Part shown: positions 53,646 to 62,320 of the stretch, one piece after another
How the letters are laid out: each line of letters starts with the position of its first letter
Numbering within the stretch: position 1 is the first letter of the stretch
NCBI GenBank assembly: GCA_965221405.1
Contig: CBDCSE010000001.1
Coordinates: 310,001-374,000 of the forward strand
Direction of reading: 5' to 3'
Source: JAPOUP01 sp965221405
GTDB lineage: Bacteria > Pseudomonadota > Alphaproteobacteria > Rhodobacterales > Rhodobacteraceae
DNA length: 64,000 nt
Notes under the pieces: model-generated
Databases searched by the model: none
What the model was told of the DNA's origin: nothing
Seen by the model: only the letters and a program-made list of their open reading frames with translations
Program-made: the position numbers and the translations under genes

Positions 53646-54262
53646 TTATTCAAAGGGCGCACATATACCGATTATTGTTGTTGACTCGCCGTTCCGTCCG
53701 CACTGGCCCATTCTATCGGTGCTGACCGTGATATTCACCCATCGTCGGCAGTTCACCGCGACGTTTCCGGTGATTGTCGCGCCCCGGGCAACCGCCGATC
53801 CCGACATCTGCGCGCCGCGGTTACCGTCGAATTCCGGACATCAGCGTTCCTCCGGATCCGCGCGTTTTTCGTGACGCGGGAGCCGACGAACCGTGCGAGG
53901 TCACCGATCAACACATAAGATTCGGGACCCTGATTGCCGCGAATGTATGAACTGACAATCTGCGGGTCGCTGCCGATCACGGTTCCGTGGTGGCTCTCCG
54001 CAATCGTCGAGTTGCGAATGAGCGGCGCTCCCGTGAAAGCGTCGCCGGTCACCTCTGAGCCGATAATCCGCGCCGCGCCACTGATATGGACCGATCCGCA
54101 GGCCTTTGATCCTCGACCGATGAAGGCAGATTCGGGAATCTCCAGATGTCACGTCGTCGGACAGACCATTCCGCCGCCGTTCGGCCATGGCTGCGGATTG
54201 TTGCTCAAGGCCACCGCGGACCCGGCGAGCGCGGCGGCAATCATCATCGTCAGCCGCTTCAT
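53646..54262 (-). pseudogene. Secreted beta-helix-like repeat protein, broken by an in-frame TGA and a frameshift
   Basis: GGAAGGA lies 5 nt before ATG 54262. A signal peptide (MKRLTMMIAAALAGSAVA) is followed by about 20 residues up to an in-frame TGA (after CPTT). The same frame then continues for about 125 codons of short strand repeats (VHISGAARIIGSEVTG, SRVTKNARIRRNADVRNSTV) typical of left-handed or polymer-forming beta-helices. A frameshift near 53820 is needed to reach the natural end (GSAVARGATITGNVAVNC ... TIIGICAPFE). Several cysteines fit an exported, disulfide-bonded protein. The TGA probably arose from a TGG tryptophan codon. The gene is dead unless TGA is read through. Confidence 0.6.
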
Positions 54263-54481
54263 GGTGTTCCTTCCGTGAGTTGGCCCGCCAGCCAGGAAAG
54301 CGGCGGACGGGTGATTGCATCTTGCGGCCCGACCCGATGTGTAGGATTTTCACGTTCGGCACCGCATGTGTGGTTCCCGCACATTTAGCCCCCCCTGCCC
54401 TGACATTTCGGCGCCGCTGGATTTGGGATGCATAATCGTACCCCGAAAAACCGCTCATACGGAGAATTTTGCCGGAGCCCC

Positions 54482-55177
54482 CTATATCGAGATTTGCGCC
54501 AGCAGATCTTGACGAGACAGAGCGCTCGCCGCGCCTTCCAAAACGATGTGCCCGTTATCCAGTACCTGATAGGCGTCCGCGATTTCCTCGGCCATATGCA
54601 GGTGTTGCTCAACGACCAAAAACGACCGTCCTTCTGATTTCGCCGCACGAATAAAGCGCACCATGTGGTCAATGTTCTCGGGCTGCAGGCCCTCCGAAGG
54701 CTCGTCAAGGAGTGTGAGGGCAGCGTTATCCTTCATCGTGCGCACGAATGACAGGATCTTTCGCTCACCGCCACTTAGCGTCCCCGCCGATTGGCTAAGC
54801 CGGCTCTTGAGGACAGGAAAGGCTTCAAAATGCGCCTCGAACGGATCAAGCGACTGATCCGGCTCCATCAGTACCAGGTTGTCACCGACCGTCAGCCCAT
54901 CGAACACGGGCCTTTCCTGAAGTCCGGTGCTAATCCCGGTGGACCATCTTTGTTCTGGCGCCAGACAGCTGACTGTGTGGCCCTTGAACCTGATATCGCC
55001 TGACATTACTGGTAAATGGCCCGACAGCAGTTTGATCAAAGTGGACTTTCCAACGCCATTCCGGCCCAAAACGCACAGGCACTGACCCTCTCCGACCGAT
55101 CCCGTGACGTCGCGCACAATTGGAATTGTGCCGTATCCACCTGTGACGTTCGAATATTCCAGAAGCCGCGCCGTCAC
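54482..55177 (-). CDS. ABC transporter ATP-binding protein (LivF/UrtE type)
   Basis: A 231-residue ATPase: Walker A GRNGVGKST, signature LSGGERKI, Walker B LTLLDEPSEGLQP. LDEPSEGLQP and the late VEQHLHMAEEIAD are typical of LivF/UrtE-type subunits of amide, urea and amino acid importers. It overlaps the fused permease-ATPase gene by ATGA and is the last gene of the amidase operon. Confidence 0.92.
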   Translation of the reverse strand: MTARLLEYSNVTGGYGTIPIVRDVTGSVGEGQCLCVLGRNGVGKSTLIKLLSGHLPVMSGDIRFKGHTVSCLAPEQRWSTGISTGLQERPVFDGLTVGDNLVLMEPDQSLDPFEAHFEAFPVLKSRLSQSAGTLSGGERKILSFVRTMKDNAALTLLDEPSEGLQPENIDHMVRFIRAAKSEGRSFLVVEQHLHMAEEIADAYQVLDNGHIVLEGAASALSRQDLLAQISI

Positions 55178-56901
55178 TTCGACCCCCCTTCGTAGACCGC
55201 TTTGACCGCTTGGTTTGCCCGGATTTCCCGCACGCTGCCCTCGGCCAGAAGCGCCCCGTCATGCAGAACAAAGACATGATCCGCCAGGTTCTGCACCAAC
55301 TCCATATCATGTTCAATTATGACGCCGGTTGCGTTGAGTTCCTTACAGGCCCAGCGGATGGTCTCGGTTACCTCACAGGTTTCCGACTTGGATAGTCCGG
55401 CGCACGGTTCGTCCAGCAGGATCAAGGTGGGTTCGGTACACAGAACCATCGCCAGGTCGAGTATCTGCCGCTGCCCGTGCGAGAGATCGCGCACAGTGCG
55501 CTCACGATCCTTCAGAACCGGGAACCTCCGCTCAAGCGCCTGCAAAACTGGCGAGGTCCAGTGTAGGGCGGCAAAGCCCAGAAGGCTGCGGCGGTTCAGC
55601 CGCGCCGTCCACAGGGCGAGGCTGAGGTTCTCGCCGATGGAAAGTGTGTCAAAAACGCTCGGGATCTGAAACTTTCGCCCCATGCCGCGACGGGTAAGTG
55701 CTTTGGCGTCCGGCTTCGATGTCTTCTCCCGCAAGACCGAGAGGGATCCTGTCCGCAAAGGCAATTCGCCTGTCAGGGCGTTGAAGGTGGTGGTTTTCCC
55801 GGCGCCATTGGGGCCGATCAGACAATAGATGCCCGGTGTTTCGATGGCGAAAGACAGATCGTTCAGAATCCTGACCGGCCCCGCCTGCAGCGCGACCGCG
55901 TCGAATGCCATGGTCCCGTCCTGTGTCGGCGCACGGGGTGGGGCCATGGTCGCCGGCATTGCACGGCGTTCGAGCCAGGCCTTGATGCGCGGTTCGATAT
56001 GTCCGAGCAGGCCCCATTTGAAATATAGAACTGTCGCCATGAAGATCGCTGCCAGAACAGCTTCCCAATAGTCGATTCGGTCCCTAAGGGTAGCGGTCAG
56101 CAATCCGATACCGACGGCTCCGAGAACAGGGCCATAAAGCGTCGTGCGCCCACCGATGGCGACCCAGATCACGAAGTTGGTGGACAGCGAGAAGCCGAAC
56201 AGATCGGGCGTTACCAGATTATTGATCGGTGCGTACAGCACACCGGCTAGCCCGCCGAACAGGCCACTCAGTCCAAGAGCTGTGGCTTTCAGCACGTTGG
56301 GATCAAACCCTAGATAGCTAACGCGTCTCTCATCCTGTGCCACCGCGCGCCAGAGCACTCCCAAAGGGGTCCCTATCAGCCAGGCCGCCAGAACAATGGC
56401 AACAAACAGCGCGGTGGCGGCTATGGAGTAGGCGTACTCGAGGCCCTCAAATCCGGGCAGCCCCGGAACGCCCAACAGGCCGTTGAAACCGCCGGTGACA
56501 GAATTCCAGGAGGTCGCGGCCAGAGATGCCAGAAGCACGAGACCGAGCGTGATCAGAGCAAAAAATGCGCCATTCAGCGTTCGGCCCCGGAAGATCAGAA
56601 ACCCGATACCCAGCCCCAGCGCCCCCGGAGCCAGAACGCAAAGCAGCAATAGAGGATAGATGATCCAGTTCTGGGAATAGGCAATCAGGCTTAGGCCGGA
56701 CAGATAGCCGCCCAGACCGACGAACAGGCCTTGCCCCAAAGATAAAAGGCCCGCCTGCCCCCACGACAGCCCTACGCCAAGGCAGGCCACCGCATAGAGC
56801 ATGTAAAGTGCCAGAGTATAGGCCAGAAAGCCGTCGATCGCATAGGGCAAAGCCAGAAGGACTGCCCCAGCGACAAGGGCGTTAGCGCGTAACCAGACCA
56901 T
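55174..56901 (-). CDS. Fused ABC transporter permease-ATPase (LivM-LivG type)
   Basis: A 575-residue fusion. The first 320 residues are a LivM-like permease with about nine helices (GLSWGQAGLLSLGQGLFVGLGGYLSG is the LivM motif). After a short linker (about 320-335) comes a LivG-like ATPase with Walker A GPNGAGKTT, signature DLSHGQRQ and Walker B LILLDEPCAGLS. Separate LivM and LivG genes exist in the other transporter in this window, so the fusion is specific to this locus. It overlaps the LivH-type gene by 20 bp. Confidence 0.93.
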   Translation of the reverse strand: MVWLRANALVAGAVLLALPYAIDGFLAYTLALYMLYAVACLGVGLSWGQAGLLSLGQGLFVGLGGYLSGLSLIAYSQNWIIYPLLLLCVLAPGALGLGIGFLIFRGRTLNGAFFALITLGLVLLASLAATSWNSVTGGFNGLLGVPGLPGFEGLEYAYSIAATALFVAIVLAAWLIGTPLGVLWRAVAQDERRVSYLGFDPNVLKATALGLSGLFGGLAGVLYAPINNLVTPDLFGFSLSTNFVIWVAIGGRTTLYGPVLGAVGIGLLTATLRDRIDYWEAVLAAIFMATVLYFKWGLLGHIEPRIKAWLERRAMPATMAPPRAPTQDGTMAFDAVALQAGPVRILNDLSFAIETPGIYCLIGPNGAGKTTTFNALTGELPLRTGSLSVLREKTSKPDAKALTRRGMGRKFQIPSVFDTLSIGENLSLALWTARLNRRSLLGFAALHWTSPVLQALERRFPVLKDRERTVRDLSHGQRQILDLAMVLCTEPTLILLDEPCAGLSKSETCEVTETIRWACKELNATGVIIEHDMELVQNLADHVFVLHDGALLAEGSVREIRANQAVKAVYEGGSK

Positions 56902-57733
56902 CTGGCCGCCTCCAGAGGAACAGAAGCGACAGAATCAGGACGAAGGAATAGCCTGCGGTGCGGTCCAGATATGCCGAAACCGCAGCCTCGGCACCTCCTA
57001 TGACACCGGAGCCGACAACAAGCCCAAGAACATTGCCCAGACCGCCAACCACGAGGACAAAGAACGACCTAAGCACATAGTCGATGCCCATGCCCGGATG
57101 CACCGCGACGATCGGCGCAAGCAAGGCCCCCGACACTCCCGCAAGGCATAGGCCCGCGACAAAGGTCTTGCTGGCCAGCCTGTCGACCGAAATACCAACG
57201 GCGCGGGCCAGGTCGGGATTGTCCACCATCGCCCGAATACGCCGTCCGGTGAGACTACGCAGAAACCATAGGACAATTGCCCCGATCAGAACGACGGCCA
57301 CACCCATGACCACAAGCCGATAGGCCGGATATTCCGCGCCCAGCACCGAAACCGTGCCCGTCACCGGCTGCACGACACTGTTGAAGCCACGACCGAAAAT
57401 GACCTCTACCGCTTCGCGCAGCAGTAGGCTCAATCCCCAAGTGGCAAGAATAGCGTCGAACGGACGGGAATAAAGCGGTCGAATCAGGAATCTCTCGGTC
57501 GGCCAGCCGATGACTGCGCAGGCCAGAATTGCGACTGGGATGGCCATCATGAACGGCCATCCCTGCGTTTGAACGAAGAGGGCGGAAAACGCGCCGATCA
57601 TGACGAACTCGCCATGAGCCAGATTGAGTATGCCCAGCAGCCCTAGGGTAATCGCCAGGCCCAGACTGACGAGAGCCAGCAACAGGATCTCAAAGGAGAT
57701 ATTGAGACCGTGGGAAACTGCGACAGCGTCCAT
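56882..57733 (-). CDS. ABC transporter permease (LivH/UrtB type)
   Basis: A 283-residue permease. SLGLAITLGLLGILNLAHGEFVMIGAF is the LivH signature, and the RAMVDNPDLARAVGISVDRL loop docks to an ATPase. Located 17 bp after the binding-protein gene. Confidence 0.93.
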   Translation of the reverse strand: MDAVAVSHGLNISFEILLLALVSLGLAITLGLLGILNLAHGEFVMIGAFSALFVQTQGWPFMMAIPVAILACAVIGWPTERFLIRPLYSRPFDAILATWGLSLLLREAVEVIFGRGFNSVVQPVTGTVSVLGAEYPAYRLVVMGVAVVLIGAIVLWFLRSLTGRRIRAMVDNPDLARAVGISVDRLASKTFVAGLCLAGVSGALLAPIVAVHPGMGIDYVLRSFFVLVVGGLGNVLGLVVGSGVIGGAEAAVSAYLDRTAGYSFVLILSLLFLWRRPDGLVTR

Positions 57734-57750
57734 CGCGAAACTTTATGCTG

Positions 57751-58926
57751 TCAGACCGAGCAGGTCTCACCATGGGCGACCAAGGAAAAGGTTCGCACTA
57801 TGCTGAAATCGGTTCCCACGCATTTTGCCAGATAGATGTCCTTGTTGACATGCCGGTTCGTCATGGTCGCGATACCTGTTGCGGTCTTGTAGGTCAGTCC
57901 CTCGGAGGCCGTCATTACGGCGGCGGATTCATTGCTTCCGGCGGTTTCCAGAAGCGCCGCGGCGCAGTGAACGCCGGAAAAGGCATCGGCCCCCAACATC
58001 GATAGCGGCGGGCCGTCCGCGCCCACGCTGGCCGCGTAATCGGTTTTGAACGCCTCGTTTTCCGGGCTGTTAACGGCTGTGAAATACGACATGCTCGAGT
58101 ATAGATTATTGCTGTTCTCGGCCCCGATGCCCAAAAGTGTGAGCTCGTCCAGAAGGACCGAGAGCCGCTTGATATCGGCGTCCAGGCCGAAACCCGCAAA
58201 GGCGCGGTTGAAGTTTATGTTGTCGCCTCCAACCAGCGTGATAAAGACCAGATCAGGTGCGGTGGCCTTGATGCGTGTTACGGCGTCATCGAATTTGTTG
58301 CCGGGACCGAGCGGCGCATATTCCTCACCGACAATCTCTCCCCCAAAGACATCGACATATTCCTTCGCGCGTTCATTAAGCTTTTGCGGCCAGACGTAGT
58401 CATTGCCGATCAAATACACCTTCTTCGCCACATGCATCTCGTGCAGCGCATTCAGCGCGGGTTTGACCTGCTGTGGCGGGGTATCGGCGGTTACATAGGT
58501 GTTGGGCGCGCATTCACCTCCTTCATAGAGCGGGGTATAAACATAAGGCACACGCCCCCTGATCGCCGCTATGATAGATTGCCGAACAGCGCTGTTGTGC
58601 GATCCGACGATGAGATCGACCTTATCCTGCAGAATCATGCGGAGTGCCGCCTGTGCAGCCTCCGCCGGGGAAAGCCCGCCATCGCCGGCGACTATTTCGA
58701 CCTTCCTACCCAGGATTCCGCCTGCCGCGTTGATCTGGTCAACCGCCAGTGCCGTGCAGGCCGTTTGCGTCGGCCCAAACAGTGAGGCCGGTCCTGTCAG
58801 CGAAAAGAATGTTCCCATTTTCAATGTGCCGCCGCCTTGCGCGCGCACGATTGCAGGGCTGGCCAGCATCGCGGCAGTACCTGCCATACCGGCCAGAACC
58901 CCGCGTCTTCCGATAGGATGTGTCAT
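57751..58926 (-). CDS. ABC transporter substrate-binding protein (urea/amide type), Tat-like signal
   Basis: A 391-residue binding protein of the Peripla_BP_5-type (amide/urea) group, related to AmiC, FmdD and UrtA. ATG 58926 (GGGAGA upstream) begins THPIGRRGVLAGMAGTAAMLASP, a twin-arginine-like signal. MGTFFSLTGPASLFG opens the mature domain, GGECAPNTYVTADTPPQQV is typical of the amide group, and ITLVGGDNINFNRAF resembles the ligand-loop region. Next to an amidase, it likely binds an amide or a related nitrogen compound. Confidence 0.9.
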   Translation of the reverse strand: MTHPIGRRGVLAGMAGTAAMLASPAIVRAQGGGTLKMGTFFSLTGPASLFGPTQTACTALAVDQINAAGGILGRKVEIVAGDGGLSPAEAAQAALRMILQDKVDLIVGSHNSAVRQSIIAAIRGRVPYVYTPLYEGGECAPNTYVTADTPPQQVKPALNALHEMHVAKKVYLIGNDYVWPQKLNERAKEYVDVFGGEIVGEEYAPLGPGNKFDDAVTRIKATAPDLVFITLVGGDNINFNRAFAGFGLDADIKRLSVLLDELTLLGIGAENSNNLYSSMSYFTAVNSPENEAFKTDYAASVGADGPPLSMLGADAFSGVHCAAALLETAGSNESAAVMTASEGLTYKTATGIATMTNRHVNKDIYLAKCVGTDFSIVRTFSLVAHGETCSV

Positions 58927-58951
58927 GGTCTGAAGTCTCCCTGAATGTTTG

Positions 58952-60364
58952 TTATGGGCGTGGGTGTCTGATCGGGGGCCACTGGCTTTCAACCACTTGC
59001 GCAACCGCCAGAAGATGCCGGTCACTGTAAGCGGGTCCGTCCAGTTCGATCCCTACGGGCAAACCGCCCTGTGTAAGGCCTGCGGGCAGAGAAATGCCCG
59101 GCAAGCCTGCGATACTGCCTGGGTCCGTATTGTGGATGAAGGTCGCAAAGGTCGGCACCTCCGCACCGTTCAGCGATACCGTCTCATCCTCGCCAATTAA
59201 GGCGGCAGGCAGAACTGTCGTCGGGAAGATCAATGCGTCGAGCCGACACATCGAGAAGCATCGCGCAAAGCTCCTCTGCAACGCAGGGCGGCGCGTCTTG
59301 ATCGCGTCCTGATAGCTCGGTGCCATATTCTCGAACTCCGGGTCAAGCAAACCGGTGAGCGCGGCCTTGACATCAGGGCTGGCCACGCGGTCAATCAGGT
59401 CTTTCAGTGTCCGTTCCTCGCCGATTTGGGCTTTCAGGTACGCGGTGAGGTCGATCTTGGTCTCCCAGATCGCTATCGGGAAACCGCAGCCCCTTAATGG
59501 GGGCTGTACCAAATCCACGTCGACCGGAACGATCTCAAAGCCTACCCGACGCAGCTCGGATAGGCGCACCTCGAATACGGCCTGTGTGTCGGGATGCATA
59601 TTGTTCAGATAGTGGTTGTTCGGCACGCCCAGACGGATGTCTGACGGAGCGGGCATCTCAAGGTGGTCTGCCACGCCCGTGACCGCCGCGTCCACAAGCG
59701 CAACATCATCAACTGACCGCGCCAGAGGTCCAGCCGTATCGCGCGTATGCGATACCGGGATTATCCCCGATTGCGGGTACCGCCCGGTACTGGGGCGGAA
59801 CCCGACGGTACCGCAAAGCGCTGCCGGAATACGCACAGAGCCGCCCGTATCCGTACCAACGGCCACGGGCAAAAGGCAGGCCGCCACGGCCGCGCCCGCC
59901 CCACCGCTGCTGCCGCCGGGAATGTAGTCCGGGCCGTGCGGGTTGCGCACCGGCCCATAAGCCTGATTGTTCGAGGTAATGCCGTAAGACAGCTCATGCA
60001 TGTTGAGCTTGCCATAGACATAGGCACCGGCGGTTCTGAGATCAGCAACCACCTGCGCATCTTCCGCCGGGTTATGGTCACGCAAAGCGGGCGTTGCCGC
60101 TGTCGTGGGGAGTTGTTGGGTGCCGATGGCATCCTTGAACGCGATCGGAAGACCCGTAAGCGGTCCCGTCGCCCGCCCCGCGTCCGCCCGCTGCGCCTCG
60201 GCCATGACATGATCCGCGTCCAAAGTGATAAAGGCACCGATATCGGACCACGCTTCGGCGCGCTCAAGCAGAGTCGTCGCGTATTCAACAGCCGAAATTT
60301 GCCGCCGTGCCATCGCAGATACGGCTTGTCGTGCGGTCCAGAATGTGACGGGCGCAGCGCTCAT
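58952..60364 (-). CDS. Amidase (amidase signature family)
   Basis: A 470-residue hydrolase of the Ser-cisSer-Lys family. The catalytic triad is visible as Lys77 (IAFKDAIG), Ser152 (GGSSGG) and Ser176 (TDTGGSVRIPA), with the same spacing as in FAAH. The C-terminal GLPGISLPAGLTQGGLPVGIEL is family-typical. It hydrolyses an amide to a carboxylic acid plus ammonia or an amine; the substrate is unknown. GAGGGAG lies 8 nt before the ATG. First gene of the minus-strand operon, whose other products import the presumed amide. Confidence 0.94.
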   Translation of the reverse strand: MSAAPVTFWTARQAVSAMARRQISAVEYATTLLERAEAWSDIGAFITLDADHVMAEAQRADAGRATGPLTGLPIAFKDAIGTQQLPTTAATPALRDHNPAEDAQVVADLRTAGAYVYGKLNMHELSYGITSNNQAYGPVRNPHGPDYIPGGSSGGAGAAVAACLLPVAVGTDTGGSVRIPAALCGTVGFRPSTGRYPQSGIIPVSHTRDTAGPLARSVDDVALVDAAVTGVADHLEMPAPSDIRLGVPNNHYLNNMHPDTQAVFEVRLSELRRVGFEIVPVDVDLVQPPLRGCGFPIAIWETKIDLTAYLKAQIGEERTLKDLIDRVASPDVKAALTGLLDPEFENMAPSYQDAIKTRRPALQRSFARCFSMCRLDALIFPTTVLPAALIGEDETVSLNGAEVPTFATFIHNTDPGSIAGLPGISLPAGLTQGGLPVGIELDGPAYSDRHLLAVAQVVESQWPPIRHPRP

Positions 60365-60388
60365 GGATCAAACTCCCTCTTGCTCAAA

Positions 60389-60417
60389 AGTAAATATCAT
60401 TTATTTTTGGAGGTCAA
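60389..60417 (-). promoter_or_regulatory. Promoter of the amidase-transporter operon
   Basis: On the minus strand, TTGACC (60417-60412), 17 bp and TTTACT (60394-60389) lie about 25 bp upstream of the amidase ATG. The -35 is strong, the -10 moderate. Confidence 0.5.
60392..60406. promoter_or_regulatory. Candidate operator: AAATA-N5-TATTT inverted repeat
   Basis: AAATATCATTTATTT lies over the spacer and -10 of the amidase promoter, in the only divergent spacer of the locus. A dimeric regulator such as the TetR protein at 63513 could bind here and control both arms. Confidence 0.45.
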
Positions 60418-60452
60418 GACAAACGAATGTTGCAATCGTCAAGGCAAACGTG

Positions 60453-61001
60453 ATGATCATTCGCTTTATGGGTGTGTCACCCCAACTTGAAAGCGACGTT
60501 TATGTCGCCCAAACGGCCGCAATCATCGGAGACGTTGAGATCGGATCAGAAAGTAGCATTTGGTTTGGGGCCTGTATTCGCGGTGATTACGGTCCAATCC
60601 GAATCGGGGATAGATGCAGCGTGCAGGACAACGCTGTCGTACATGTCAATCACACACCGGATGGCCGGGTTTTCCCGACGTGCATTGGTTCGGACTGTGT
60701 GATCGGCCACGGGGCCGCGGTTGAGGGGTGCGAGATTGGCGATGGTTGCCTGATCGGGATGAACGCTGTTGTCCTTCCCGGCGCACGGATCGGGCCGGGT
60801 GCCGTTGTCGCGGCTGGCTCGGTCATCATGGAGGGGCAGATAGTGCCGGACCACACGCTTGCGGCCGGAACCCCGGCGCAGATCAAACGCCAGTTCAAGA
60901 ACCCTCAGAAAGGCGTTTCCTGGGCTGCGGCGGAATATGTCCAACTGGGCCGGAAATATCTGGAAACCGGTATCATTCTCGCGGAGACCGCTAATGAATG
61001 A
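60453..61001 (+). CDS. Gamma-carbonic anhydrase-like hexapeptide protein lacking one zinc ligand
   Basis: A 182-residue left-handed beta-helix protein of the PaaY/CaiE/YrdA type. ATG 60453 has AAGG 8 nt upstream; GTG at 60450 is an alternative. The zinc histidines His64 (VVHVN) and His86 (VIGHGA) are present, but the position of the third, usually in LHGC, is Glu91 (AAVEGC). The other copy in this window (51081) keeps all three. PaaY acts as a thioesterase in phenylacetate catabolism, so a similar accessory role beside a CoA ligase is plausible. The altered site may change metal use or chemistry. Confidence 0.88.
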   Translation: MIIRFMGVSPQLESDVYVAQTAAIIGDVEIGSESSIWFGACIRGDYGPIRIGDRCSVQDNAVVHVNHTPDGRVFPTCIGSDCVIGHGAAVEGCEIGDGCLIGMNAVVLPGARIGPGAVVAAGSVIMEGQIVPDHTLAAGTPAQIKRQFKNPQKGVSWAAAEYVQLGRKYLETGIILAETANE

Positions 61002-62319
61002 TACCAGGTTCTACGCTCCGGAGATCGAAACGATTTCCACGGATGCGCTTGCCGCACTGCAGATCGAGAAGTTGCGCGAACAACTGGCTTATCTGAATGA
61101 GCGTTCACCCTTCCATCAGGATATGTTCAAGGCAGTTGGCATCTCTCCGGAGGACATCAGAACGCTCGACGACATGGCCGGACTTCCTTTCACCGAAAAA
61201 TCCGACCTGCGCGAAAGCCAGGAACTCAGCCCGCCTTTGGGCCAGCATGCGGCGGCGAAAATGGCGGATGTGGTGCGCGTTCACGCCTCATCAGGCACAA
61301 CTGGAACCCCTTCCTATGTGGGTCTGACCGGGCATGACAAACAGCGATGGATCGATTGCATCAGCCGCAGTTATTGGGCTCAGGGGCTTAGGCGCGACGA
61401 TGTGTTCGCCATGGGCATGAGCATCGGATTCTTTGTAGGGGGCCTGCCCATATCCGATGTTGTCGAACATATCGGCGCCACTCTCCTGCCGGTCGGTACC
61501 GGTGCTTCGGATCGCCTGATTTCGTCGATCGAAAAAATGCGTGCCACGGTTCTGGCGACAACACCGTCCTATGCGAATTACCTGGCCGAAATCGCACGCG
61601 ACAGAATGGATGTGGATCCAGCCAAGCTGGGGATCAGGCGCGTTCTCGTCGGGGCAGAACCGGGCGGCGGGATCCCTGCGGTTAGAAGGCAAATCGAGGA
61701 AAACTGGAACGCTACATGCACCGAGAGCATCGGCAACGCGGATGTGATCACCATTCACAGCGCGGAATGCGAGGCGCAGGACGGCTGCCATTTCATGGTG
61801 CCGGATTATCTGCTGATGGAAATCATCGATCCCGACACAGGCGCCGCGCAATCGATGGATGCTCCCCGTGTTGAGGGGGAAATGGTCTTCACCCATCTCG
61901 ACCGGCAGTGCAATCCGGTGGTGCGCTTTCGCACCCGGGACCGGGTCGTGATCGATACCCGCCCCTGCACCTGTGGCCGTACCGGTCCGCGTCTGCGCTG
62001 CATCGGACGGTCGGACGACCTGCTGATCGTGCGCGGTGTCAATGTCTGGCCCTCAGCCATCCGCGATGTGATCCTAGGGTTCAGGCCTGCCGTGTCGGGC
62101 GAAATGCGCGTTGTCCTTACCCAGCCCGGTCCAGTGGCGCCACCGCCAGTTCTCGTTCAGGTCGAAACGTCCGACCCCGCACCGCCCCATGATCTGGCCC
62201 AACAGGTCGAAGCGGCCTTACGGGCCAAGCTGATCTTCACCGCGCGCGTGGAACTGGTGCCGCCACGCGGTCTGGTGCGCACGGAAATGAAAGCGGCCCT
62301 GATCGAGCGCAGGTACTGA
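60994..62319 (+). CDS. Phenylacetate-CoA ligase-like AMP-forming acyl-CoA synthetase
   Basis: A 441-residue adenylate-forming enzyme of the PaaK family. FTEKSDLRE, the P-loop VHASSGTTGTPSYVG, MGMSIGFFVGG and IGRSDDLLIVRGVNVWPSAI are PaaK hallmarks, the last being the hinge to the C-terminal domain, which contains VRTEMKAALIERRY. It activates a carboxylic acid, likely aromatic or arylacetic, to its CoA thioester with ATP. ATG 60994 overlaps the preceding gene by 8 bp. The acid is probably the product of the divergent amidase. Confidence 0.93.
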   Translation: MNDTRFYAPEIETISTDALAALQIEKLREQLAYLNERSPFHQDMFKAVGISPEDIRTLDDMAGLPFTEKSDLRESQELSPPLGQHAAAKMADVVRVHASSGTTGTPSYVGLTGHDKQRWIDCISRSYWAQGLRRDDVFAMGMSIGFFVGGLPISDVVEHIGATLLPVGTGASDRLISSIEKMRATVLATTPSYANYLAEIARDRMDVDPAKLGIRRVLVGAEPGGGIPAVRRQIEENWNATCTESIGNADVITIHSAECEAQDGCHFMVPDYLLMEIIDPDTGAAQSMDAPRVEGEMVFTHLDRQCNPVVRFRTRDRVVIDTRPCTCGRTGPRLRCIGRSDDLLIVRGVNVWPSAIRDVILGFRPAVSGEMRVVLTQPGPVAPPPVLVQVETSDPAPPHDLAQQVEAALRAKLIFTARVELVPPRGLVRTEMKAALIERRY

Positions 62320-62320
62320 G

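Noticed and set aside
54148..54150. TGA recoding (selenocysteine or TGA as tryptophan) in the beta-helix gene
   Set aside because: TGA is used as a normal stop in many genes here (modA, modC, arsC), no SECIS-like context was evident, and a later frameshift shows that the gene is decayed.
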